From NCBI GenBank assembly GCA_046757645.1, contig JBHHYS010000045.1:1-20153 (forward strand): DNA of 20,153 bases, in the 5' to 3' direction. Origin of the DNA: JBHHYS01 sp046757645 (GTDB taxonomy: Bacteria > Acidobacteriota > Terriglobia > Acidiferrales > 2-02-FULL-67-57). A program made the position numbers and the translations under genes. Positions 1 through 6,548 of this stretch are shown piece by piece (the stretch's first letter is position 1; each line of letters opens with the position of its first letter). The notes below the pieces were generated by a model that did no database searches, was not told the DNA's origin, and saw only the letters and a program-made list of their open reading frames with translations.

Positions 1-262
1 TCTTGCGCCGCCGCAGCAGGGTGCGCTCGGCGTCGCTCATCTCCCCCAGGTCGTTCCCATCCACCAGCACCCGGCCGGTGGTGGGCGGCGTCAGACCCCC
101 GAGCACATAGAGCAAAGTGGATTTGCCGCAGCCGGAGGGGCCCATGATGGCGATGAATTCCCCCTCCCACACCTCAAGGTTCACCCCACGCAGGGCGGGA
201 ACTTCCATTTTGCCCGTGTGGTAAATCTTCCAGAGGTCTTCCGTCTTGACGACCGGCTCCAC
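1..262 (-). CDS. ABC transporter ATP-binding protein, MacB/LolD-type (N-terminal part)
   Basis: The first 87 residues of an ABC transporter ATPase; the rest lies beyond position 1. The Walker A motif GPSGCGKST is plain at about residues 40-48, preceded by ALRGVNLEVWEGEFIAIMG and followed by LLYVLGGLTPPTTGRVLVDG. The 'alpha-R-GV-l-V..GEFiAIMGPSGcGKSTLL..lGgL..PT.G' pattern is typical of the MacB/LolD/DevA group, which powers lipoprotein release or efflux of molecules to the outer membrane. The Q-loop, signature motif and Walker B are outside the window, so the substrate cannot be named. The start is GTG at 262: an in-frame TGA lies two codons upstream, and AGGTGG sits about nine bases before the GTG. 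An internal ATG (KME, about residue 19) is less likely because it would remove the first beta strand. The partner permease is probably further to the left. Confidence 0.85.
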   Translation of the reverse strand, partial: MEPVVKTEDLWKIYHTGKMEVPALRGVNLEVWEGEFIAIMGPSGCGKSTLLYVLGGLTPPTTGRVLVDGNDLGEMSDAERTLLRRRK

Positions 263-466
263 TGCTCAAGCCACCTGCTCGGACACTCCCTCGCCCCGCC
301 TGCAGTCATCCCCAGCGGCTCGGCTGCAAGCAGGCAACGAAGCCGCATTTTACACCCGCCGTCGAATCCCCGCCAGCCCCGAACCGACGAAAGCCGCCGC
401 CCGCTGCGGGTACGCCCGGCCCGCCGCCCCCCGGCGCTACTTTCGAGGCTCGATGGCGATGTCGAG

Positions 467-1006
467 CTACGCCGCGCGGCCTTCTTTGTCCCGGATGGGG
501 CGGGCGGGGCGTCGCCGCAAGAGTGCCTTGAGTCCCCAGAGGACGCGGTTGAGGTCGGCCATGGTGCGGATGTCCAGCCGGCGTCGCAGCCCCACCCCGG
601 CGTAGTGTGCGGCAATGAAGTGGTCGAGCCGCGCCCGGGTCATCCCCAGGGCGGCGGCGTGCTGGTCGAGCAAGCGGAAGGCCGCCGGGGTCGCCGCCAC
701 GTCCGGGTGCTCTTCGTAGCCCTGCCGGCCCGCGGTGCCCAGGACGTAGGCGTAGGCGGCTGTGCGCTGCCGTTTCCTCTTCGTCGCCCGTTCCAGCCGA
801 CGGATGACCCGCGCCGCCTCGGCAGCGGTCAGTTCGTTCGTCGCCCGCGCCCGTCCCCGGGTGACCATTTCGATGTAGGCGTGTCGCAGTTCGCGGTCGC
901 GCTCTTCTCGCAACCGAGCCCCCCGCCTCCAGCGACGCCAGAGAAGATGCAGCCGGCGCAGTTGCGCCGGGGTTATGGGAGCCAGATTCAAGCGCAGCCC
1001 GGCCAC
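467..1006 (-). CDS. GemA/DUF1018-like small basic protein
   Basis: A 179-residue, strongly basic protein of uncertain function. It shows two alpha-helical lobes: ITPAQLRRLHLLW through RHAYIEMVTRGRARATNELTA at about residues 10-65, and RLLDQHAAALGMTRARLDHF through LNRVLWGLKALLRR at about 110-165. This two-lobe order (an 'eri..VTG..S...LT..E...Vi..L' unit, then a 'l...L...L..fi.r..gv..l..L....a..Vi..Lk' unit) recalls phage Mu GemA (gp16, DUF1018). The match is by eye and weak. The start is GTG at 1006, chosen because AGGAGG lies five bases upstream; the longer frame to 1090 has no comparable signal. It is the third gene downstream of the heptose genes on the same strand, 80 bases after hldA. 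No other phage gene is visible, so it may be a domesticated or chromosomal homologue. Confidence 0.65.
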   Translation of the reverse strand: MAGLRLNLAPITPAQLRRLHLLWRRWRRGARLREERDRELRHAYIEMVTRGRARATNELTAAEAARVIRRLERATKRKRQRTAAYAYVLGTAGRQGYEEHPDVAATPAAFRLLDQHAAALGMTRARLDHFIAAHYAGVGLRRRLDIRTMADLNRVLWGLKALLRRRPARPIRDKEGRAA

Positions 1007-1011
1007 GGTGC

Positions 1012-1017
1012 CCTCCT
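1012..1017 (-). promoter_or_regulatory. Shine-Dalgarno AGGAGG that sets the GTG start at 1006
   Basis: A full consensus AGGAGG, read on the minus strand, ends five bases before the GTG at 1006. It is the reason for preferring that start over upstream candidates in the same frame that extend to 1090. Confidence 0.7.
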
Positions 1018-1086
1018 GATTATTTAGATGCGTTAGGCGAAGAAAAGGTGAACGCTTAGCAGGGCTCGGGGATAGCCCCCCGGCCA

Positions 1087-2103
1087 TCAAGGCTCGCGGC
1101 GGTTCGCTCCCCGGCTGGTCAGCAGCTCCTCGGGGGTGCAGGCTGCGGTGCCTAACTTGCCCACCACAACCCCGGCGGCGGAGTTGGCAACCCCGGCCGC
1201 CTCTCGTGGCGTGGCCCCCGCGACCAGCGCCAGGGTGAGCGCCGCCATAACGGTGTCACCCGCCCCGGTAACGTCGAACACCTCCCAGGGCCGGGTACGC
1301 ACCGCGGCGAAGCGGAGCCGGTTCAACTTTTCAAATACCACGATTCCCTGGGCGCCTCGAGTGATGATCAGGTTGGAGCAAGGGAAGCGCGCCATCAGGT
1401 GGCGGCCGACCAGCTCCAGTGATTTGTCGTCACGCACCGCCCGCCCGGCAATCTCCTCCGCCCGGCGCTGGTTGAGCAGCACCAGACTCACCCCGGCTTC
1501 GAGCCGCCGGGCGCGCTTCAAGTCCACGAACACCGGCACGCCCCGGGCGGCGCATAGCCCGAGCAGTTCCTCCAGGAGGCTCTCGGTGAGCACGCCCTTG
1601 TCATAGTCCGAGAGGATCACGCCCTGCAGGCGCGGCACTGCCCGTCGGAAAGCCCTCAGAAGTCGCCGTTCCAGGGGCCGCACCAGCGGCTGGGCCTGCT
1701 CCCAATCGGCGCGGACCACGTGCTGGTGGTCGGCGATAATCCGTGTCTTGACCGTGGTGGGTCGCGCCGGATCGCGCACCAGCCCGGTCAAGCCGACGCC
1801 CAGGCGGCGGAGTTCCCGGCGAATGGTTCGGCCGGCAGTGTCTCCGCCCACCACGCCAAAAATCACCGGGCGCGCCTGGAGCGCCGCCAGGTTGGCTACC
1901 ACGTTCCCGGCCCCGCCCAAGTGCAGGCCCTCCGGCTGGTTCACCTCCACCACCGGCACCGGGGCTTCCGGGGAGATGCGGCGCACGTGGCCGCGAATGA
2001 AGCGGTCCAGCATGAGGTCGCCCACCACCCCGATGCGTTGGCCGCGGAAGCGCCGCACCAGGGCGCGCAGACGGGCAGGCGAGGGTCCAGCCATCGTCGT
2101 CAT
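1087..2103 (-). CDS. hldA: D-glycero-beta-D-manno-heptose-7-phosphate kinase (HldA/RfaE1, PfkB fold)
   Basis: A 338-residue PfkB-type sugar kinase that phosphorylates D-glycero-D-manno-heptose 7-phosphate at C1, a cytoplasmic step toward ADP-heptose for the LPS core. Family marks: GVVGDLMLDRFIRG at about 25-38, RISPEAPVPVV at 42-52, substrate-side HLGGAGNVVANLAAL at 61-75, SDYDKGVLT at 165-173, and the ATP/anion-hole motif DVTGAGDTV with the catalytic base D283. The order is the same as in the kinase half of E. coli HldE. The length equals that half, and there is no C-terminal cytidylyltransferase domain, so the adenylyltransferase must be encoded elsewhere. The start ATG at 2103 overlaps the TGA of the upstream glycosyltransferase (ATGA), which implies translational coupling. 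The open frame continues upstream, but only as a shadow of that gene. Confidence 0.9.
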   Translation of the reverse strand: MTTMAGPSPARLRALVRRFRGQRIGVVGDLMLDRFIRGHVRRISPEAPVPVVEVNQPEGLHLGGAGNVVANLAALQARPVIFGVVGGDTAGRTIRRELRRLGVGLTGLVRDPARPTTVKTRIIADHQHVVRADWEQAQPLVRPLERRLLRAFRRAVPRLQGVILSDYDKGVLTESLLEELLGLCAARGVPVFVDLKRARRLEAGVSLVLLNQRRAEEIAGRAVRDDKSLELVGRHLMARFPCSNLIITRGAQGIVVFEKLNRLRFAAVRTRPWEVFDVTGAGDTVMAALTLALVAGATPREAAGVANSAAGVVVGKLGTAACTPEELLTSRGANRREP

Positions 2104-3248
2104 CCGCTCTGGGCCGCAGTGGACGGCACGGCCGGCAGCAGGCCCGCCACGGCGGCGCGCACCTGCTCGAGCGAGACGGAGAGGATGCACTCCGGCTCGG
2201 CGAAGGCATAGCAGCGGTCGCCCCGGCAGGGATTGCAAGGGTAGTAGTTCTGCACCACCGCGTGCGGCGTGCGCCAGGGACGCCACACGGTGGAATCCGA
2301 CGAGCCGTAGAGCACCACCACCGGCCGGCCCAGCGCGGCGGCGATGTGCGCCGGCCCGCTGTCGTTGCCGATGAAGAGCACGCCCCCTTCGATCAAAGCC
2401 ACCAGCTCGGGCAGCGTCAACGACTCCAGCCTGACCAGCCCCGCGGTTCTTTGCTTACTGGGCAAGGAAATCGGAGCCGGCGCTTTTCCATAGGCGCGCG
2501 CCACGGCTGCGAGCTTCAGCTCTTCGCCGCGCCCGCAGATGAACACCGGCACCAGCCCATGCTCCTCTTCCAGGAGGTGGGCCAGGGCAGCGTAGCGCTC
2601 GAACGGCCATTCCTTGGTAGAAAAGTTGGCCACCGGGTGGATCACGGCGTAGCGGCTTCCCGGCGCCACCCTGCGCACCGCCAGCTTCTGCGCCACCGAG
2701 GCTCGTGCCCCCGGCTGCGGAAACAGTTGCAGGGCGGGAATCTCCCCCGGCGGCAGTCCCGCGGCATAGAAGAGCGCTAGTTGCCCTTCCACGCAGTGCA
2801 GCCGGTCGCGGCCGAAGACGGTGCCCGGCTCAGGCGCTGTGGCGGTATAGGCAAAGCGAAAACGGAAGTGGGCGAACCCCAGCCGATGGCGGGCGCCGCT
2901 GGCCCGGGTGAGCAGGGCGCTCAAGGTGCCTCCGTGCAGGTTGAAGCAGGCGGCGAATCGCCGCTGCTGCAGCCCCGCCAGCAAGCGCCCCACTCGCAGG
3001 GGCGCCGCCGGCCCTTCGGGGTTGAGTTCAATCACCTCGTCCACATCGGAGTTGCCGGCGAGGATGGGCGCGAAGCGAGCGTAGAGCAGCAGCGAGACGC
3101 GCAGGTCGGGCCGCCACTGCTTGAGCGCTCGCAGTGCCGGCGTGGTGAGCAGGGTATCGCCCAGGGAGCGCAGCCGAATCACCAGCACCCCGGCGCCGGG
3201 GGAAAGCTCCGGCAACAGGGCAGCAGGCAGGCGGGGGGGCGAAGCCAT
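2100..3248 (-). CDS. Glycosyltransferase family 9 (ADP-heptose:LPS heptosyltransferase-like)
   Basis: A 382-residue GT-B fold enzyme of family GT9, expected to move heptose from ADP-heptose to the lipid A-core on the inner face of the cytoplasmic membrane. The N-terminal signature RLRSLGDTLLTTPALRALK is at about 25-43. NLHGG is near 103, STKEWPFERYAAL near 210-223, and the nucleotide-sugar motif GNDSGPAHIAAALGRP at 294-309 is followed by VVLYGSSD. A C-terminal cysteine cluster (C338, C341, C346, C354) may bind metal. The direct coupling to hldA supports heptose as donor, but the acceptor position (WaaC, WaaF or WaaQ type) cannot be told. The ATG at 3248 has no visible Shine-Dalgarno sequence; its leader is largely the end of the MITE-like element that starts seven bases upstream. 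Confidence 0.85.
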   Translation of the reverse strand: MASPPRLPAALLPELSPGAGVLVIRLRSLGDTLLTTPALRALKQWRPDLRVSLLLYARFAPILAGNSDVDEVIELNPEGPAAPLRVGRLLAGLQQRRFAACFNLHGGTLSALLTRASGARHRLGFAHFRFRFAYTATAPEPGTVFGRDRLHCVEGQLALFYAAGLPPGEIPALQLFPQPGARASVAQKLAVRRVAPGSRYAVIHPVANFSTKEWPFERYAALAHLLEEEHGLVPVFICGRGEELKLAAVARAYGKAPAPISLPSKQRTAGLVRLESLTLPELVALIEGGVLFIGNDSGPAHIAAALGRPVVVLYGSSDSTVWRPWRTPHAVVQNYYPCNPCRGDRCYAFAEPECILSVSLEQVRAAVAGLLPAVPSTAAQSG

Positions 3249-3254
3249 GACCAG

Positions 3255-3383
3255 CTAGTGCCGTTCGACCTTGTGGTGCCGACTCATTAGGACGCTACAT
3301 TCTATCCCAATCGGCAACACAGGCAGGGCTTCTTCTAGCCTGCCGGCGGCCGTAGGCAGGCCAGCGAGTTGGAACGACACTAG
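3255..3383. mobile_element. MITE-like element with ~12-bp terminal inverted repeats flanked by TA
   Basis: CTAGTGCCGTTC at 3255-3266 and GAACGACACTAG at 3372-3383 are inverted copies with a single mismatch, 129 bp end to end. If the TA inside each CTAG is the target duplication, the element proper begins GTG and ends CAC, as expected for a TA-targeting (IS630/Tc1-mariner-type) MITE. The interior is non-coding and self-complementary. One hairpin pairs GGCAG (3322-3326) with CTGCC (3340-3344); a competing one pairs CCTGCC (3339-3344) with GGCAGG (3355-3360). The right end supplies the TAG stop of the Trm112-like gene, and the left end lies seven bases from the glycosyltransferase ATG. No transposase is present in the window. 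Confidence 0.55.
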
Positions 3384-3550
3384 GATTCGATGCGGGCTTC
3401 ATCCACCAGCATGATGGGGATGTCGTCGCGGATGGGATAGACGCGCCGGCAGGTGCCGCAGCGCAACCCCTGCTCGTCCGGGGTCAGCGTCACCGGCGTC
3501 TTGCACAGCGGACAAACCAGAATTTTCAGCAGTTCGGGATCAACAGCCAC
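3380..3550 (-). CDS. Trm112/YcaR-family zinc-ribbon protein
   Basis: A 56-residue protein beginning with GTG at 3550 (VDPELLKILVCPLC). Two cysteine pairs, C13/C16 (CPLC) and C31/C34 (CGTC), frame a small zinc ribbon, followed by the family ending RVYPIRDDIPIMLVDEAR. This is the Trm112/UPF0434 (YcaR) family, small partner proteins that in eukaryotes and archaea activate methyltransferases. In bacteria the partner is mostly unknown, and the gene is often near lipid A/LPS genes, which fits the downstream heptose genes. GAGGGGA lies about nine bases before the GTG. A longer open frame to 3853 is ignored because it runs into folD on the other strand. The TAG stop lies inside the inverted repeat of the MITE-like element, so the last few residues may differ from homologues. 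Confidence 0.85.
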   Translation of the reverse strand: MAVDPELLKILVCPLCKTPVTLTPDEQGLRCGTCRRVYPIRDDIPIMLVDEARIES

Positions 3551-3664
3551 AGCGGGTTCCCCTCGCGTTCGGATAGCCTGGACTCTAGCACTCAGCGGCG
3601 GATTTGGCAACGCGCCCGCCCCGCCAAGCCCCGTCTGGATTCGCCCCGAAGCCCCGGCGGGAGC

Positions 3665-3675
3665 TATGCTAAGAT
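3665..3675 (+). promoter_or_regulatory. Possible -10 region for the folD operon
   Basis: TATGCTAAGAT lies 35 bases before the folD GTG in an otherwise GC-rich divergent spacer (3551-3710) and could serve as a -10 element. I could not find a convincing -35 at 16-18 bases, so this is only a candidate. Confidence 0.25.
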
Positions 3676-3710
3676 GACGCGGCGACGAGACTCGCCAGGA
3701 GCGATCAACG

Positions 3711-4667
3711 GTGGCGGCGCGCATCCTGAACGGAACCGAAATTGGCAGCCAAATCCGGGCCGAGCTGCGGGATGCGGTCGGGGAGTTGAAACAGCAGGGG
3801 GTCACCCCGGGGCTGGCCGCGGTGCTGGTGGGCGACAACCCCGCCTCCCGCATCTACGTGCGCAACAAGATTCGCGCCTGCGAAGCCTTGGGCCTTTACA
3901 GCGAACGAATCACCCCGCCGGCCGATGTCACCACCGAGGCCCTGCGAGCGCAGGTGGAGGAATTGAATCGCCGCCCGGAGATTGACGCCATCCTGGTGCA
4001 GTTGCCGCTGCCGCCCCAGGTGGACGCCCAGCAGGTGCTGCTGGCGGTGGACCCGGCGAAAGATGTGGACGGCTTCCATCCCATGAACGTGGGCGCGCTG
4101 GTCAGCCAGCGCCCCGGGTTGCGTCCTTGCACGCCCGCCGGGGTGATGGAGCTGCTGCGACGCAGCGGCATCGAAATCCAGGGCCGCCGCGCCGTCCTCA
4201 TCGGGCGGAGCGACATCGTAGGCAAGCCCCTGGCCCTGCTGCTTCTGCACGCCCACGCCACGGTGACCATCTGCCACAGCCGGACCCGCGACCTGCCCGG
4301 CGTCGCTCGCACGGGCGAGATTCTGGTAGCGGCGATGGGCCGGGCGGCCTTCGTCACCCCGGAGTTTGTCCAGCCGGGCGCAACCGTGATTGACGTCGGC
4401 ATCAACCGCATCGAAGACCCGGCGACCGCCGAGCGGCTCTTCGCCCGCTGCCCCGAGCGCCTGGAGGGGTTCCGCCGCAAAGGGTCGGCGCTGGTGGGCG
4501 ACGTCCACCCGGATGTGGCGGCGGTGGCGGGTGCGCTGACCCCAGTGCCCGGCGGCGTGGGCCCGCTGACGATTGCTATGCTGATGGTGAACACGGTCGA
4601 GGCGGCGCGGCGCCGCCGCGGGCAAGCGGCACTCACTTCCGGCCGCAAGCTCGAGGCCGTGGGCTAA
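3711..4667 (+). CDS. folD: Bifunctional methylenetetrahydrofolate dehydrogenase / methenyltetrahydrofolate cyclohydrolase
   Basis: A 318-residue cytosolic enzyme that interconverts 5,10-methylene-, 5,10-methenyl- and 10-formyl-tetrahydrofolate with NADP(H), supplying one-carbon units. Catalytic positions match the family: Y49 and K53 in SRIYVRNK, Q97 in VQLPLP, D120 in KDVDGFHP. The dinucleotide-binding signature GRSDIVGKP is at 165-173, and the closing motif TPVPGGVGPLT is at 277-287. It is about 20-30 residues longer than usual; the extra length is a C-terminal basic tail after VNTVEAARRRR and a small insertion near 237-259 (DPATAERLFARCPERLEG). The start is GTG at 3711 with AGGAG about ten bases upstream. 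coaE follows after 15 bases, so the two are probably co-transcribed. Orientation is divergent from the Trm112-like gene. Confidence 0.96.
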   Translation: MAARILNGTEIGSQIRAELRDAVGELKQQGVTPGLAAVLVGDNPASRIYVRNKIRACEALGLYSERITPPADVTTEALRAQVEELNRRPEIDAILVQLPLPPQVDAQQVLLAVDPAKDVDGFHPMNVGALVSQRPGLRPCTPAGVMELLRRSGIEIQGRRAVLIGRSDIVGKPLALLLLHAHATVTICHSRTRDLPGVARTGEILVAAMGRAAFVTPEFVQPGATVIDVGINRIEDPATAERLFARCPERLEGFRRKGSALVGDVHPDVAAVAGALTPVPGGVGPLTIAMLMVNTVEAARRRRGQAALTSGRKLEAVG

Positions 4668-4682
4668 CCTGCTTTCCCGCCT

Positions 4683-5303
4683 ATGCTCAAAGTGGGCCTC
4701 ACCGGCGGTATCGCCTCAGGCAAGACCACCGTGGCGAAAATGTTTGCCGCCCGCGGCTGCCGCATCCTCCCCGCCGATGCCATCGCCCATGAGCTGATGG
4801 CGCCCGGCCAGCCGGCCTACGCAGAGATTGTCGGGGCCTTTGGGAAAGGGGTGCTGGCGGCGGACGGCAGCATCCTGCGCCCGCGCCTGGCGGCGATCGT
4901 CTTCGCCGAGCCGGCCCGCCGGGAGCAGCTCAACCGCATCGTTCATCCGCGGGTGATCGCCGAAATCGAAAAAGAGTTCGCCCGCCTGGCGGAGGCCAAC
5001 CCCGGCGCGATTGTCATCGTGGAAGCGGCGCTGCTGGTGGAAGCGGGCTACCACCGCCAGCTCGACAAGCTGGTGGTGACCTGGTGCCGGCCCGAGCAGC
5101 AGCTTGAACGGCTGATGAAACACACGGGGCTGGCGCGCGCCCAGGCCGAGCAGCGCCTGGCCGCGCAGTTGCCCTCCGAGGAAAAGCGCCGCCAGGCCCA
5201 CTATGAAATCGACTGCTCCGGGTCGCTCGAAGTGACCCAGGCCCAGGTGGAAGAAGTCTTTCGGAAACTTCGGCGGTTGGCCACGGAGGCCACGACCGGC
5301 TGA
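4683..5303 (+). CDS. coaE: Dephospho-CoA kinase
   Basis: A 206-residue P-loop kinase that catalyses the last step of coenzyme A synthesis, phosphorylation of the 3'-hydroxyl of dephospho-CoA. The P-loop GLTGGIASGKTT spans residues 5-16, followed by the family motif ILPADAIAHELMAPGQPAY at about 28-46. RIVHPRVI lies near 80-90, VIVEAALLVEAGYH near 112-125, and a lid region follows (EQQLERLMKHTGLARAQAEQRLAAQ). Length is normal for bacteria. The ATG at 4683 fits the family N-terminus (MLKVGLTGG) exactly, though no strong Shine-Dalgarno precedes it, suggesting coupling to folD 15 bases upstream. CoA demand links it loosely to the lipid genes elsewhere in the window. Confidence 0.95.
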   Translation: MLKVGLTGGIASGKTTVAKMFAARGCRILPADAIAHELMAPGQPAYAEIVGAFGKGVLAADGSILRPRLAAIVFAEPARREQLNRIVHPRVIAEIEKEFARLAEANPGAIVIVEAALLVEAGYHRQLDKLVVTWCRPEQQLERLMKHTGLARAQAEQRLAAQLPSEEKRRQAHYEIDCSGSLEVTQAQVEEVFRKLRRLATEATTG

Positions 5304-5339
5304 AGGAATCTGATTTTTCGCCATCATTCGGAGGTCGCC

Positions 5340-6512
5340 ATGCGGTTCAGAAAGGCGTTGCCGCTTTTTCTGCTTTTGGTCTTGATCGCCCTGCTCGGCT
5401 ACTGGGGCGGCTCGCGGCCCCAGGCGCCCCCGCTCCCGGAGCCCTCGCTCACGTCCACGCGCGCGGACGCCGACGGGTGGGTCGGGGAGGTGGTGGCGAC
5501 TCCGGTGGCGCCCGCCGAACTGAGCCAGGACGAACGCAATAGTGTGGAGGTGTACCGGCGCGCCTCGCCCGCGGTGGTGAACGTCACCACCCGCACCCTG
5601 GAGATGGATTTCTTCCTCCGTGTCTTTCCGGTGGAGGGGTCGGGCTCGGGTTTCATCATCAACGAGGACGGCACCATCGCCACCAACTACCACGTGGTGG
5701 CCGACGCGCGGCAGATTCAGGTCACCCTGGCTGACCGCTCCAGCTACGAAGCCAAGGTGGTGGGGAGCGACCCGGCGACCGACTTGGCCGTACTCCGAAT
5801 CCAGGCCAGTGACCGGCGGCTGCCCACCCTGCCATTGGGCGACTCCCGCCGGCTCGAGGTGGGGCAGAAGGTGCTGGCCATCGGCAATCCCTTTGGCTTT
5901 CAGGGCACGTTGACCACCGGCGTCATCAGCGCCCTCGAACGCACCATCCGCACCCAAACCGGGGCCCTGCTTGACGAGGCCATTCAGACCGACGCCGCCA
6001 TCAACCGTGGCAATTCGGGCGGGCCGCTGCTCGACTCCCGGGGGCGCGTCATCGGAGTCAACACCCTGATTATTTCCCCCACCGGCGGCAGCGTGGGGAT
6101 CGGGTTCGCCGTCCCCATCAACACCCTGAAATTCATCCTGAGCGATCTGGTTCGCTACGGCCGCGTGCGCCGCCCCTGGCTGGGTATCTCCGCCCACGAA
6201 CTGGCCCCGGAGTTGGCCCGATGGCTGGAGCTGCCCGTGCGCCGCGGGGTTTTGGTGGCCGAGGTGGTTCGCGGCGGCCCGGCGGACAGGGCCGGGATTC
6301 GCGGCGGGAATCGCTATGTCGTGGTGGGCCGCTACCGGTTTGTAGTGGGGGGCGACATCATCGTGGCCTTGGACGGTGAGGAAGTGAAATCCCTGACGGA
6401 TATCAACCGGGTGATCTACAAGAAACGCCCCGGCGAGCAGGTGAAGGTCACCTTCTACCGCGGCCGCCGCAAACGCACGCTGACCCTGACCCTGGCCGAG
6501 CGCCGCCGCTGA
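5340..6512 (+). CDS. HtrA/DegP-type trypsin-like serine protease with one PDZ domain, membrane-anchored
   Basis: A 390-residue envelope quality-control protease. Residues 6-22 form an uncleaved-looking hydrophobic anchor (ALPLFLLLVLIALLGYW), followed by a Pro-rich linker to about 60. The trypsin-fold domain covers about 68-275, with the triad H118 (TNYHVV), D148 (TDLAVLR) and S226 (GNSGGPL) intact. AIGNPFGFQGTLTTG and GIGFAVPI are family hallmarks. A single PDZ domain follows from about 279 (WLGISAHEL) to the end, including GGPADRAGIRGG and GGDIIVALDG. One PDZ and an N-terminal anchor fit the DegS/HtrA1-like layout rather than two-PDZ periplasmic DegP. The ATG is supported by GGAGG about six bases upstream. 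It lies 36 bases after coaE on the same strand and converges with the ETF operon. Confidence 0.95.
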   Translation: MRFRKALPLFLLLVLIALLGYWGGSRPQAPPLPEPSLTSTRADADGWVGEVVATPVAPAELSQDERNSVEVYRRASPAVVNVTTRTLEMDFFLRVFPVEGSGSGFIINEDGTIATNYHVVADARQIQVTLADRSSYEAKVVGSDPATDLAVLRIQASDRRLPTLPLGDSRRLEVGQKVLAIGNPFGFQGTLTTGVISALERTIRTQTGALLDEAIQTDAAINRGNSGGPLLDSRGRVIGVNTLIISPTGGSVGIGFAVPINTLKFILSDLVRYGRVRRPWLGISAHELAPELARWLELPVRRGVLVAEVVRGGPADRAGIRGGNRYVVVGRYRFVVGGDIIVALDGEEVKSLTDINRVIYKKRPGEQVKVTFYRGRRKRTLTLTLAERRR

Positions 6513-6548
6513 GTCCCCGAGGCGGTTCCTCCGCCGGTGTGATGGTTC

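Noticed and set aside
263..466. Promoter (TAAAAT near 349-354, minus strand) for the ABC transporter gene
   Set aside because: No -35 hexamer at a usable distance; a single A/T-rich hexamer is not enough in this spacer. No gene is seen in the spacer either.
218..1027. Long plus-strand open frame of 269 codons
   Set aside because: It is antisense to the GemA-like gene, is rich in Pro/Arg/Gly runs typical of shadow frames in GC-rich DNA, has no recognisable domain, and the opposite strand has a consensus ribosome-binding site.
1056..1083. CGGGG-ATAG-CCCC stem after hldA as a terminator
   Set aside because: Short, without a T-tract, and inside a gap that also holds the ribosome-binding site of the next gene on the same strand; read-through is more likely.
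4716..6197. Minus-strand open frame of 493 codons across coaE and the HtrA gene
   Set aside because: Both plus-strand genes beneath it have intact catalytic motifs and correct lengths; the antisense product is His/Gln/Gly-rich with no domain.
6521..6535. GGCGG/CCGCC hairpin between the convergent HtrA and ETF-QO genes as a terminator
   Set aside because: The stem is only five base pairs with no T-tract on either strand; such stems are common by chance at this base composition.
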